Assembly: GCA_900757715.1 (NCBI GenBank)
Contig: CAAEOZ010000200.1
Span: 1-14,918 of the forward strand
Length of the DNA: 14,918 nt
Reading direction: 5' to 3'
From: an uncultured Veillonella sp.
Lineage (GTDB): Bacteria > Bacillota > Negativicutes > Veillonellales > Veillonellaceae
The notes under the pieces were generated by a model. The model had not been told where the DNA came from. It searched no databases and was given only the letters and a program-made list of their open reading frames with translations. Numbering within the stretch: position 1 is the stretch's first letter; each line of letters starts with the position of its first letter. This document shows positions 6,971-14,149 of the stretch, one piece after another. The translations under genes were made by a program, and so were the position numbers.

Positions 6971-9406
6971 TTAATCTATGTTTTGTGGCTCCAACACATC
7001 TTCATGATGGGATTGTGCACCTTCTAAGTGATCAACTGGTTCTTCGATTTCTTGAATCAATTGTGCACGAATTTTGTATAATGCCATGATTGTCTCATCT
7101 TGAATAGCTGCAATCATGTTTTGGAACATATCAAAAGCTTCAAACTTATATTCTACCAACGGATTCTTTTGACCATATGCACGAAGGCCAATACCTTCTC
7201 GTAACATATCCATATTATCCAAATGTTCCATCCATTTATTATCAACAACGCGCAACATAATCGCCTTTTCAAGTTGACTAAACATAGCCTCTCCAAGCAT
7301 ATCAACGCGATCTTGATACTCTTCATGAGCAATTTCTAATAAGCGTTCTAATAAGTCTTGACGACTATATTCTTCCATATCTTGAGAAGACATAATCTCT
7401 TCTGTTAAAAAATATTGACTTAAATGTTTATAGAGACCTTCATAATCCCATTCTTCTGGATAGAGCTTTTCATCAGCATAAGCATCTACAGATTCGGTAA
7501 CAAGCTTGTCAATCATTTCGTTAATTGTTTCACGCAAGGATTCGTTACGTAAAATACGGCGTCGTTGTTCGTATAATACTTCACGTTGTTGATTCATAAC
7601 ATCATCATATTCAAGTACATATTTACGAATATTGTAGTTATGATCTTCTACTTTCTTTTGAGCACGTTCAATAGATTTAGTAATCAAAGAATGCTCGATA
7701 GGTTCATCCTCTTCCATACCAAGTTTATCCATGATACCTGTAATATTGTCAGCACCAAAGATACGCATTAAGTCATCTTCTAATGATAAAAAGAATTGAG
7801 AAGAACCAGGGTCACCTTGACGACCAGAACGACCACGTAACTGATTATCAATACGACGGCTTTCATGGCGTTCAGTACCCAAAATTGCTAAACCACCTAG
7901 TTCAGGGACACCTTCCCCAAGAGTAATATCAGTACCACGACCAGCCATATTAGTAGCGATTGTTACCATTCCCATTTGGCCAGCAGCCGCAACAATTTCT
8001 GCTTCTTGTTCATGATGTTTAGCATTCAATACTTTATGAGGTACACCTGCACGCAACAACATGTCTGAAAGTTCTTCAGACTGTGTAATAGATGTAGTAC
8101 CAATCAAAATAGGTTGCCCTATTTGATGCCGTTCTACTGCATTACGTACTACGGCACGATATTTAGCAGCTTTAGTTTTAAAAATCTGATCTGGCAAATC
8201 CATCCGAATTAAAGGTTTATTCGGTGGAATTGGTATAACCTCTAATCCATAAATATCGATAAATTCTTTTTCTTCTGTTTTAGCAGTACCTGTCATACCT
8301 GCTAATTTATCATACATACGGAAATAGTTCTGGAATGTGACAGATGCTAAAGTTTGGCTTTCGCGTTCAACTTTCAAACCTTCTTTAGCCTCAATAGCCT
8401 GATGCAAACCATCAGAATAACGGCGTCCAAACATCAAACGGCCCGTAAACTCATCAACGATAACAACTTCACCATCTTTAACCACATAGTCAGTATCACG
8501 ATGCATCATAGCATAAGCACGTAAAGAAGCACCAAGCAAATGATTCAACTCGATATTTTCTGCATCATATAGGTTTTCAACGCCAAGCATTTTTTCAACC
8601 TTTGCGATGCCAGAATCTGTAGGGGCAATAGTTTTTTGTTTTTCATCAATAACATAGTCTTCATCTTTTACAAGGTGAGGAACAATTTTAGCCAATTTAT
8701 AATAATTATCGGTGGAACGTTGACCAGGACCTGAGATAATTAGTGGTGTTCTTGCTTCATCAATAAGAATGGAATCTACTTCATCCACAATGGCATAATT
8801 CAATGGTCGTTGTACCATTTGAACAACATCGGTTACCATGTTATCGCGTAAATAGTCAAAACCAAACTCATTATTTGTACCATATGTAATATCACACGCA
8901 TAGGCTTCTTTACGTTGATTAAAGTCAAGATTAGCCACAATAAGGCCCGTAGAAAGTCCTAAGAAATTATATAAACGTCCCATTTGCTCGCTATCACGAG
9001 TAGCCAAATAATCATTTACTGTTACAACGTGTACACCCTTACCGGTCAATGCATTCAAATATACAGGCAATGTAGCTACTAATGTTTTACCTTCACCAGT
9101 ACGCATCTCAGCGATATTACCATTATGTAGGCAAATGCCCCCCATTAACTGTACATCGAAATGACGCATGCCTAAAACACGTTTAGATGCTTCACGAACT
9201 ACAGCAAACGCTTCTGGCAATAAGTCGTCTAACGTTTCCCCTTTTTGCAAACGACGTTTAAACTCATCAGTTTTTGCCACTAAGTTAGCATCACTTAATT
9301 TAATATAATTAGGTTCAATTTCATTAATATGATCTGCAATAGCACGCATTTTTTTAATTTCTTTTGCGTTATTATTGCCTAATAGCCTTTGTAAAAAGCT
9401 TAACAA
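6971..9406 (-). CDS. secA: SecA, preprotein translocase ATPase
   Basis: SecA drives secretory proteins through the SecYEG channel using ATP. Visible motifs, numbered from the chosen start, are Walker A MRTGEGKT (about 101-108), Walker B DEVDSILIDEARTP (from about 208), the preprotein cross-linking region, and helicase motifs such as TNMAGRGTDI and QLRGRSGRQGDPGSS. I chose TTG at 9406 (811 residues) because GAGGAG lies eight bases upstream and the protein then begins MLSFLQRLLG, the usual SecA start. An in-frame ATG at 9430 lies upstream of that site and adds eight atypical residues. The C terminus ends EDVLEPQNID and lacks the zinc-binding CxCxSGxxxxxCC tail found in many SecA proteins, so SecB-type or lipid contacts made by that tail are absent. 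It is transcribed alone. Confidence 0.96.
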   Translation of the reverse strand: MLSFLQRLLGNNNAKEIKKMRAIADHINEIEPNYIKLSDANLVAKTDEFKRRLQKGETLDDLLPEAFAVVREASKRVLGMRHFDVQLMGGICLHNGNIAEMRTGEGKTLVATLPVYLNALTGKGVHVVTVNDYLATRDSEQMGRLYNFLGLSTGLIVANLDFNQRKEAYACDITYGTNNEFGFDYLRDNMVTDVVQMVQRPLNYAIVDEVDSILIDEARTPLIISGPGQRSTDNYYKLAKIVPHLVKDEDYVIDEKQKTIAPTDSGIAKVEKMLGVENLYDAENIELNHLLGASLRAYAMMHRDTDYVVKDGEVVIVDEFTGRLMFGRRYSDGLHQAIEAKEGLKVERESQTLASVTFQNYFRMYDKLAGMTGTAKTEEKEFIDIYGLEVIPIPPNKPLIRMDLPDQIFKTKAAKYRAVVRNAVERHQIGQPILIGTTSITQSEELSDMLLRAGVPHKVLNAKHHEQEAEIVAAAGQMGMVTIATNMAGRGTDITLGEGVPELGGLAILGTERHESRRIDNQLRGRSGRQGDPGSSQFFLSLEDDLMRIFGADNITGIMDKLGMEEDEPIEHSLITKSIERAQKKVEDHNYNIRKYVLEYDDVMNQQREVLYEQRRRILRNESLRETINEMIDKLVTESVDAYADEKLYPEEWDYEGLYKHLSQYFLTEEIMSSQDMEEYSRQDLLERLLEIAHEEYQDRVDMLGEAMFSQLEKAIMLRVVDNKWMEHLDNMDMLREGIGLRAYGQKNPLVEYKFEAFDMFQNMIAAIQDETIMALYKIRAQLIQEIEEPVDHLEGAQSHHEDVLEPQNID

Positions 9407-9452
9407 ACAAATCACTCCTCTACGGGACATCTTACATTATTTTATCTAACTT

Positions 9453-9481
9453 ATTATAACGAAAAAGCCTTGAATAGTCAA
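9453..9481 (-). promoter_or_regulatory. secA promoter (TTGACT-17-TATAAT)
   Basis: The -35 box TTGACT (9481-9476) and a perfect -10 box TATAAT (9458-9453) are 17 bases apart. The expected start is near 9446, giving a leader of about 40 bases before TTG 9406. The -35 box lies inside an inverted repeat at 9467-9493 (described separately). Confidence 0.75.
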
Positions 9482-9493
9482 AGAATTCAAGGC
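9461..9493 (-). terminator. Hairpin with T tract overlapping the secA promoter (backup terminator or operator)
   Basis: On the minus strand GCCTTGAAT (9493-9485) and ATTCAAGGC (9475-9467) form a perfect 9-bp stem with a nine-base loop, followed by TTTTTC. It looks like a second terminator for transcripts from hpf, but it also holds the secA -35 box in and beside its loop. A protein operator is the alternative reading. Confidence 0.55.
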
Positions 9494-9520
9494 ATTTCAA
9501 GATTATTTATAGTATTATTT

Positions 9521-9560
9521 TTGCAAAAAAGGTGGATGACTATTTTAAGTCATCCACCTT
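9521..9560 (-). terminator. Intrinsic terminator of hpf
   Basis: A perfect 13-bp stem is formed by AAGGTGGATGACT and AGTCATCCACCTT (9529-9541 and 9548-9560) with a six-base loop. On the minus strand a TTTTTTGC tract follows. It lies 65 bases after the hpf stop codon and should separate hpf from secA. Confidence 0.85.
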
Positions 9561-9566
9561 AATATA

Positions 9567-9621
9567 ATAATCGGCTGATTTAAAGTAGAAAGGAGTTAGG
9601 ATTAAGTTCAGCCGACATTAT
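9567..9621 (-). other. Inverted repeat in the hpf 3' untranslated region
   Basis: TCGGCTGA (9571-9578) pairs with TCAGCCGA (9608-9615). Four further A-T pairs can form outside it after a two-base bulge. The 29-base loop is purine-rich on the plus strand. It sits between the hpf stop and its terminator and may stabilise the 3' end or act as a small-RNA module. No function is known. Confidence 0.4.
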
Positions 9622-9624
9622 ATA

Positions 9625-10152
9625 TTATTGAAGTTCTGGCTCGATCAAACCATAGAAACCATCATGTCTACGATAAACAACATTCATCGCTTCAGTTTCA
9701 GCATTAAAGAACATAAAGAAATCGTGACCAATAAGATTCATTTGTAAAATCGCTTCCTCAACATCCATAGGGCGCACAACAAAGTGTTTGCGTTTTACAA
9801 CTTCAATAGTTTCTTCTTCCACAGGAGCTGCCAAAGCTTCAGGATGGAAAGCTTCTTGTTTTTTGAAACGTTTAGCTAAACGAGTTTTATATTTATGGAT
9901 TTGACGAACAATTTTATCTACTACTAAATCAATAGCTGCGTACATATCATCGTTAGTTTCCACACCACGAAGAACGATTTTATCAACAAAACATGTAAGT
10001 TCAATTGTAGATTTATCTTTTACAACGGATAAAACCGCTTGTGCATTTAACTCATCATCGAAGTAACGAGTCAATTTACTCAATCTTTTTTCGATATATG
10101 CTCTTAAGGCATCTGTCACTTCAATGTTTTTTCCTCTAATTGCTACTTTCAT
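9625..10152 (-). CDS. hpf: Ribosome hibernation promoting factor, long form
   Basis: HPF binds the 30S decoding centre and pairs ribosomes into inactive 100S dimers during slow growth or stress. This 175-residue protein has the N-terminal beta-alpha-beta ribosome-binding domain (about 1-100: MKVAIRGKNIEVTDALRAYI, then KLTRYFD). A charged linker follows, then the C-terminal dimerisation domain of the long form (about 118-175: KRKHFVVRPMDVEEAILQMN, GHDFFMFFN, YRRHDGFYGLIEP). The long form needs no separate RMF. Its ATG at 10152 is preceded by AAAGGGTG. It is a single-gene unit with its own -10 element upstream and terminator downstream. An hpf gene next to secA is a common arrangement in Firmicutes. 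Confidence 0.95.
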   Translation of the reverse strand: MKVAIRGKNIEVTDALRAYIEKRLSKLTRYFDDELNAQAVLSVVKDKSTIELTCFVDKIVLRGVETNDDMYAAIDLVVDKIVRQIHKYKTRLAKRFKKQEAFHPEALAAPVEEETIEVVKRKHFVVRPMDVEEAILQMNLIGHDFFMFFNAETEAMNVVYRRHDGFYGLIEPELQ

Positions 10153-10200
10153 AAGTCAACACCCTTTCTAAAAATCATCCACGAGATGCGAGTGTGTGGT

Positions 10201-10206
10201 ATTATA
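10201..10206 (-). promoter_or_regulatory. Probable -10 box of the hpf promoter
   Basis: A perfect TATAAT lies at 10206-10201, about 50 bases before the hpf start. At 17 bases upstream only ATATAA (10229-10224) is found, a poor -35 match, so the promoter may need an activator or an alternative sigma factor. A CACGAG/CTCGTG inverted repeat (10222-10217 and 10184-10179 on the minus strand) flanks the -10 and start region. Confidence 0.45.
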
Positions 10207-10322
10207 TAACCTTATCCCTCGTGTTATATTTAGTATTTCTACTTCCAACTATAAAACTCCTTCTTTTTTATGTAAAAATTTTATATTTTTTGTAGAATTA
10301 TGAATTAAATTTATATAGAAAA

Positions 10323-10356
10323 TCAAAAAACCCCGATATTATATACTATCGGGGTT
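10323..10356 (-). terminator. Intrinsic terminator of the cold-shock gene
   Basis: AACCCCGATA (10329-10338) and TATCGGGGTT (10347-10356) form a perfect 10-bp stem with an eight-base loop. On the minus strand TTTTTTGATTTT follows, the form of a strong intrinsic terminator, 39 bases after the csp stop. Confidence 0.9.
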
Positions 10357-10394
10357 CAATTATATGTTGTTTTTATAATTTTTTTGGTATGTAA

Positions 10395-10592
10395 TTACGC
10401 TTTAACAACGTTAGCGGCTTGAGGTCCACGGTTTCCATCAACAATCTCAAATTCTACATTTTGACCTTCAGTCAAAGATTTGAAGCCTTCGTCTTGGATT
10501 GCAGAATAGTGTACAAATACATCACTACCGTCTTCACGTTCAATAAAACCATAACCTTTTTCTGCACTGAACCATTTTACTTTACCTAACAT
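10395..10592 (-). CDS. Cold-shock domain protein (CspA family)
   Basis: This 65-residue single-domain protein is a full-length CspA-type RNA and single-stranded DNA binding protein that melts RNA structures. It begins MLGKVKWFSAEKGYGFIE and carries RNP1 (KGYGFIE, 12-18) and RNP2 (VFVHYS, 25-30), with the usual ending GPQAANV. A strong AGGAGG site precedes the ATG at 10592. The gene has its own extended promoter and terminator and so is monocistronic. Cold induction cannot be judged from sequence; these proteins are often constitutive in Firmicutes. Which of the several csp paralogues it represents cannot be told, so no symbol is given. Confidence 0.96.
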   Translation of the reverse strand: MLGKVKWFSAEKGYGFIEREDGSDVFVHYSAIQDEGFKSLTEGQNVEFEIVDGNRGPQAANVVKA

Positions 10593-10645
10593 GGTAACAT
10601 CCTCCTAAAAATATATATTGTCTTACTGTCTTGCTCTATATTTGT

Positions 10646-10674
10646 ATCATAACACAGCATGTATAAAATATCAA
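10646..10674 (-). promoter_or_regulatory. Promoter of the cold-shock gene
   Basis: TTGATA (10674-10669) and TATGAT (10651-10646) are 17 bases apart, and a TGT directly before the -10 makes it an extended -10 promoter. Transcription should start near 10639, giving a leader of about 47 bases with a U-rich stretch before the ribosome-binding site. Confidence 0.75.
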
Positions 10675-10680
10675 ACAACA

Positions 10681-11050
10681 ATATTTACATTTCTAATGAA
10701 TATACAAACGCCGAAAACAAGAATATTATTTAATACAAACCTCAACAATCCCTATATCTATATATGCTATAAATAATTATATGCGCCCTATAAATTAATT
10801 GTATACTGTTATAATCATAAGAATATATGAATTAAAAATTATTATTTTAAAAAATGACTGTATAAATTATTATTATATCACAAATATTTATAGCAATAAT
10901 CGTGTTTTTTAGATTAATCTACACTTTAAATCTTTATACAAGCTCTTTATAATTAATAAATACAGCCTAAAGGTTATCAAATATATTAATAGATATTAAG
11001 CTATACATATATAATAAAAATTTATATAAATAAATAGGTTAAATTTAATG
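10681..11050. other. AT-rich intergenic stretch with no recognisable gene
   Basis: About 370 bases between the cold-shock promoter and the ABC operon terminator are extremely AT-rich and have no credible ORF on either strand. A TATAAT at 10810-10815 on the plus strand lacks a convincing -35 box. I see no stable hairpin, RNA gene or repeat family here. Confidence 0.6.
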
Positions 11051-11051
11051 T

Positions 11052-11093
11052 AAAAAAACAGGAAGCAATTTCTAATTCTAGAATTTGCTTCCT
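11052..11093 (-). terminator. Intrinsic terminator of the amino acid ABC operon
   Basis: AGGAAGCAA pairs with TTGCTTCCT, then a T-T mismatch, then TTCTA with TAGAA, closing a four-base loop (11060-11093). On the minus strand GTTTTTTTAC follows. It lies 14 bases after the stop of the ATPase gene. Confidence 0.85.
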
Positions 11094-11106
11094 ATAATAT
11101 CATTAA

Positions 11107-11832
11107 TTAATCTATTAAAATTTTGTCTAAAAATGATTTTGTTCTTTCATTTGTAGGAGCATCGAATACTCGTTCAGGTGTATCATCTTCTAAAATCAAG
11201 CCACCATCAACAAATAAAACTCTATCCGCTACCTTTTTCGCAAAGCCCATTTCATGGGTAACGATGACCATCGTCATACCTTCCTCAGCTAAAGACTTCA
11301 TTACATCTAGTACTTCGCTAACCATTTCAGGATCAAGAGCTGAAGTAGGTTCATCAAAAAGCATTACTTTAGGTCTCATAGCTAAAGCACGAGCAATAGC
11401 AACACGCTGTTTTTGACCACCTGACAAAGAATCAGGATATGCATTGGCTTTATCCGCCAAACCTACTCGATCAAGTAAAGCTTGACCTATCTTCTTAGCC
11501 TCTTCCATAGATGTTTTACGAACCTTAGTTTGTGCTAAGGTAAGATTTTCCATAACCGTCATATGTGGGAACAAATTAAAATTTTGGAATACCATTCCTA
11601 CTTCAGCACGAACGTCATTTAACTTTTTCTTATCAGAAAGATCCATACCATCTACGATAACCTTACCAGATGTAGGTTCTTCTAAGTAGTTCATAGTGCG
11701 CAGTACCGTACTTTTACCAGAACCAGAAGGACCGATGATTACAACAACTTGACCTTGTTCAATATGTAAATTAATACCTTTTAGTACTTCATTTTTACCA
11801 AAAGATTTATGTACATTTTCTAATTTAATCAT
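11107..11832 (-). CDS. Polar amino acid ABC transporter, ATP-binding protein (GlnQ/ArtP-like)
   Basis: This 241-residue ATPase powers uptake through the adjacent permease at the cytoplasmic membrane. It shows Walker A GPSGSGKST (34-42), the Q-loop near VFQNFNLFPH (81-90), signature LSGGQ (136-140), Walker B VMLFDE (156-161) and the switch His193. The NFNLFPHMTVMENL segment is typical of the polar amino acid (PAAT) subfamily. Its ATG overlaps the permease TGA in an ATGA arrangement, pointing to coupled translation. It is the last gene of a three-gene operon and is followed closely by a terminator. Closest remembered relatives are GlnQ and ArtP; the substrate is set by the binding protein. Confidence 0.95.
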   Translation of the reverse strand: MIKLENVHKSFGKNEVLKGINLHIEQGQVVVIIGPSGSGKSTVLRTMNYLEEPTSGKVIVDGMDLSDKKKLNDVRAEVGMVFQNFNLFPHMTVMENLTLAQTKVRKTSMEEAKKIGQALLDRVGLADKANAYPDSLSGGQKQRVAIARALAMRPKVMLFDEPTSALDPEMVSEVLDVMKSLAEEGMTMVIVTHEMGFAKKVADRVLFVDGGLILEDDTPERVFDAPTNERTKSFLDKILID

Positions 11833-12485
11833 TTAATGCTATATTTCCTTTCAAGATATCCAACTAATTGTGAGATAGTCACTGTCATAATAAGGTAAAT
11901 CACAGCAACCGTACCCCAGATTTCAAAGGATGCATAGGTTTTAGCAATGATTAATTGACCACGACGTGTCAACTCCTCGAAGCCGATAACAGAAACTAAA
12001 GAGGAATCTTTCAGCATGGCAATAAATTCATTCCCTAACGGAGGAATAATTGCTTTAAAAGCTTGAGGCATAATGATGTAACGCATAGTTTGTCCCCAAG
12101 TTAACCCAAGAGAACGACCAGCCTCCATTTGACCTTTATCAATAGATTGAATACCAGCACGGAAAATTTCAGATACATAAGCACCAGAGTTAATACTACA
12201 CGCGGTAACAGCCGCAATATATGGATCAATCCGTTGACCTGTAATTATAGGTAAGGCAAAATAGATTAGGAAAATTTGTACCAGTAGTGGTGTACCACGA
12301 ATGATATCTACATAACATTTCGCAAGCAATCTAACTAATCTAAATTTAGATAAATTTGCTAAAGATACTAAAAGACCGATAAAAAAGCCACAACCCACAG
12401 ACATGGCTGTAATTTCTACAGTCACTAGAGCACCTTGTAGTAAAAGCGGTAAGTTATCCGCAATTAACCCCCAATTAAAACTCAT
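11829..12485 (-). CDS. Polar amino acid ABC transporter, permease protein (GlnP/HisM family)
   Basis: This 218-residue membrane protein has about five hydrophobic helices. The first spans about 14-42 and others lie near 68-83 and 192-212. The EAA loop that docks the ATPase begins EAGRSLGLTWGQ at Glu121 and continues through PQAFKAIIPPLGNEF. The N-terminal ALVTVEITAMSVGCGFFIGL is typical of HisM/GlnP permeases. Only one permease gene is present, so it most likely works as a homodimer. A TAGGAGAG site precedes the ATG at 12485, 11 bases after the binding-protein gene. It overlaps the ATPase gene by four bases. Confidence 0.94.
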   Translation of the reverse strand: MSFNWGLIADNLPLLLQGALVTVEITAMSVGCGFFIGLLVSLANLSKFRLVRLLAKCYVDIIRGTPLLVQIFLIYFALPIITGQRIDPYIAAVTACSINSGAYVSEIFRAGIQSIDKGQMEAGRSLGLTWGQTMRYIIMPQAFKAIIPPLGNEFIAMLKDSSLVSVIGFEELTRRGQLIIAKTYASFEIWGTVAVIYLIMTVTISQLVGYLERKYSIK

Positions 12486-12496
12486 GATCTCTCCTA

Positions 12497-13303
12497 TTAT
12501 TTAAATTCTAAAACCACTGGCATATCAGTAGGTGCATCTACATTAAACCATTTTTTATATAATGTATTAAATTCACCATCTGCCTTCATATCAGCAATTG
12601 CCTTATTAATTTGTTCTTGCAATTCTTTATTTTCTTTATTAATTGCTAAGCCCAAATATTCTTTAGTATTTGGATATGCCATAAATTTAATATGTTGGTC
12701 AGGATGCTTAGTACTGTAATATTGAGCTACAGGTAAATCGATTACAGTTGCATCAACACCACCATTCTGTAATTCTAACAAAGCTTCATTGCTATGGTCA
12801 AATTCTTTTACAGTAGTACCTTCAATTTTATGAGCTAAATCTGCACCAGTAGTACCTAATTGGGCTGCAATTTTTTTACCTTTTAAATCATCAAGAGAGT
12901 TCACAGCCGTTCCATCTCTATATACTACTGCTAAAGCATTTTCATAATAAGGAGAAGAAAATAATACTTTTTCACTTCTCGCTTTTGTAATGGTCATACC
13001 AGATGCAGCAACATCAATATCATGTGTATTCAAAGCTGGAATCAAAGCATCAAAAGCTACATTTTTTAGCTCTACATCTTTATTAATACGTTTACCGATC
13101 GCACGAATCAATTCAATATCAAAACCTGTATAATCTTGAGATTTTTCATCTTTAAACTCAAATGGAACAAATGTAGCATTAGTACCAACGACAAGTTTAT
13201 TAGATGTAGGTTGATTAGAGGAACCACAACCACCAACTAAAGAAGCCGCCATCACTAACATACAACCGCCAACAATTAATTTTTTTAATTTGCTATTTAA
13301 CAT
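12497..13303 (-). CDS. Polar amino acid ABC transporter, substrate-binding lipoprotein (GlnH-like)
   Basis: This 268-residue protein captures an amino acid outside the cytoplasmic membrane and delivers it to the permease. A lysine-rich start and hydrophobic core end in VGGC, so it should be cleaved and lipidated at Cys26. The binding-protein pattern is clear: FVPFEF (45-50), YTGFDIELI (58-66), and SGMTITKAR (101-109), whose Arg109 should hold the substrate carboxylate. VDATVIDLP provides Asp189 for the amino group. Similarity to the glutamine-binding protein GlnH is strong by eye, but glutamate, arginine or other polar amino acids remain possible. It heads the operon behind a near-consensus promoter, which fits the higher dose needed for a binding protein. 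Confidence 0.93.
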   Translation of the reverse strand: MLNSKLKKLIVGGCMLVMAASLVGGCGSSNQPTSNKLVVGTNATFVPFEFKDEKSQDYTGFDIELIRAIGKRINKDVELKNVAFDALIPALNTHDIDVAASGMTITKARSEKVLFSSPYYENALAVVYRDGTAVNSLDDLKGKKIAAQLGTTGADLAHKIEGTTVKEFDHSNEALLELQNGGVDATVIDLPVAQYYSTKHPDQHIKFMAYPNTKEYLGLAINKENKELQEQINKAIADMKADGEFNTLYKKWFNVDAPTDMPVVLEFK

Positions 13304-13344
13304 ATTATCAACCTCATTATTCTAACTTACTACTACTTTATAAT

Positions 13345-13373
13345 AGTATATAGACTTAGTATAATTATGTCAA
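13345..13373 (-). promoter_or_regulatory. Promoter of the amino acid ABC operon
   Basis: A perfect TTGACA (13373-13368) and TATACT (13350-13345) are separated by 17 bases. The expected start near 13338 leaves a leader of about 35 bases, too short for a riboswitch or T-box, so control is probably by a protein or absent. Confidence 0.8.
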
Positions 13374-13428
13374 TAATTTTGTATATAAATTTCAATATTA
13401 TCGCAAAATCCCTGTATTCATATTTTAA

Positions 13429-13470
13429 TTTTATACATAGCATGCATAAATATTACTCCTATGTATAAAA
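13429..13470. repeat. Perfect 12-bp inverted repeat between the 6S RNA gene and the ABC operon
   Basis: TTTTATACATAG (13429-13440) and CTATGTATAAAA (13459-13470) are exact reverse complements with an 18-base spacer. No T tract on either strand marks it as a terminator. On the minus strand the arm and spacer include AGGAG followed by an ATG that opens a nine-codon ORF (13448-13419). It could be an operator or a leader structure. Confidence 0.5.
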
Positions 13471-13521
13471 AATTTCCCATGATTAGTGGTTTTTTATAGA
13501 TTTCATAATATACAAATGTAT

Positions 13522-13556
13522 AAAAAGAAAAAGCACATGAGAAAATCCTCATGTGC
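13522..13556 (-). terminator. Intrinsic terminator of the 6S RNA gene
   Basis: On the minus strand GCACATGAG (13556-13548) and CTCATGTGC (13541-13533) form a perfect 9-bp stem with a six-base loop, followed by TTTTTCTTTTT. It begins four bases after the predicted closing stem of the 6S RNA. Confidence 0.9.
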
Positions 13557-13559
13557 CCT

Positions 13560-13758
13560 TATACGGCTGACCTGGTCTTTGCCCCCACACTCGCCTGCTG
13601 GAGGGTTCGCTCATAAGTCTGAGACTCCCCACTACTACCTCTCTCGGTTATACCGGCAGGACTTACACCTAAGCCGCACCATGCTCACAACCCTTTGGGC
13701 TGCTTATGTGGATCGTTTTGCCTGCGACTGGCCTCGACTTTCAACCACAGACCCGTAT
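13560..13758 (-). ncRNA. ssrS: 6S RNA
   Basis: 6S RNA mimics an open promoter and sequesters the housekeeping RNA polymerase in stationary phase. This GC-richer segment, about 199 nt, has no credible ORF and lies between a strong promoter and an intrinsic terminator. Its ends pair (TATACGG with CCGTATA, then CTG with CAG and TGGTT with GACCA around bulges), giving the long rod shape of 6S RNA. By eye it shares blocks in order with E. coli 6S RNA: GGCCAGUC, then CGAU, then GGUUGUGAGCAUG against GGUUGGUGAGCAUG. In E. coli the GGCCAGUC to CGAU block is the template for product RNA, so a pRNA beginning AUCGUUUUGCC is predicted. The identification rests on remembered sequence and hand folding. SRP RNA, RNase P RNA and tmRNA signatures are absent. 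Confidence 0.78.
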
Positions 13759-13764
13759 AGACGT

Positions 13765-13793
13765 ATTATAAAGAATAACAGAATTCATGTCTA
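13765..13793 (-). promoter_or_regulatory. Promoter of the 6S RNA gene
   Basis: TAGACA (13793-13788) and a perfect TATAAT (13770-13765) are separated by 17 bases. The predicted start near 13758 coincides with the first base of the closing stem of the RNA, which supports both calls. Confidence 0.8.
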
Positions 13794-13800
13794 GTTTTAC

Positions 13801-14078
13801 TATGATACTATTAAAATTAATGTATGTAGTTAAGTATCTCTAAAAAATATTTACCAAACATAAGATCGAAAAATTCTTAGACCAATGAGAATAAATTTTG
13901 CAACCCTTAATTTTGATGTATAGAAAATTGGAATAGTAAACCTAAAATATTCTTCATATTATTTTAATATTTCTAAAATCACTTTTTTTAAGTACCATAT
14001 CTAGTGGGTTCTTAAAATGTCAATTATTTTTTGTATGCCAAATATGAATACAACATATATGTAAGAACATACGTATCA
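13801..14078. other. AT-rich intergenic stretch between divergent transcription units
   Basis: This stretch separates the 6S RNA promoter (minus strand) from the HD-GYP gene promoter (plus strand). It is AT-rich, with only ORFs of about a dozen codons and small palindromes such as ACATATATGT (14053-14062). I see no gene, repeat family or RNA signature in it. Confidence 0.55.
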
Positions 14079-14107
14079 TACACAAAAAATTATTTATGGT
14101 GTATAAT
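14079..14107 (+). promoter_or_regulatory. Possible promoter of the HD-GYP gene
   Basis: TATAAT (14102-14107) has TACACA (14079-14084, 4 of 6 matches to TTGACA) 17 bases upstream. A short inverted repeat GTATA-ATTTG-TATAC (14101-14115) overlaps the -10. TATACT at 14111-14116 is an alternative -10. The leader would be about 95 bases. Confidence 0.45.
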
Positions 14108-14149
14108 TTGTATACTGTTAAATTAGAACGGCCTAAAGTTGTACGATAT

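Noticed and set aside
9407..9430. ATG at 9430 as the secA start
   Set aside because: It lies upstream of the GAGGAG site and adds eight residues unlike SecA; TTG 9406 gives the usual N terminus and spacing.
10681..11050. Possible hidden small RNA or gene in the AT-rich gap
   Set aside because: Promoter-like boxes occur by chance in such DNA, and no terminator hairpin or open frame accompanies them.
13560..13758. Cobalamin or other riboswitch for the amino acid transporter
   Set aside because: GGTGTAAGTCC vaguely recalls a cobalamin element, but the rest of the consensus is missing. A strong terminator and a separate promoter stand between it and the operon, and the 6S blocks and rod-like closing stem fit better.
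13560..13758. SRP RNA, RNase P RNA or tmRNA
   Set aside because: The SRP GGAAG core, the RNase P GAGGAAAGUC block and a tRNA-like CCA end are all absent.
13486..13794. A 102-codon plus-strand ORF
   Set aside because: It runs antisense through the 6S RNA gene, its promoter and its terminator, and the translation resembles no protein family I know.
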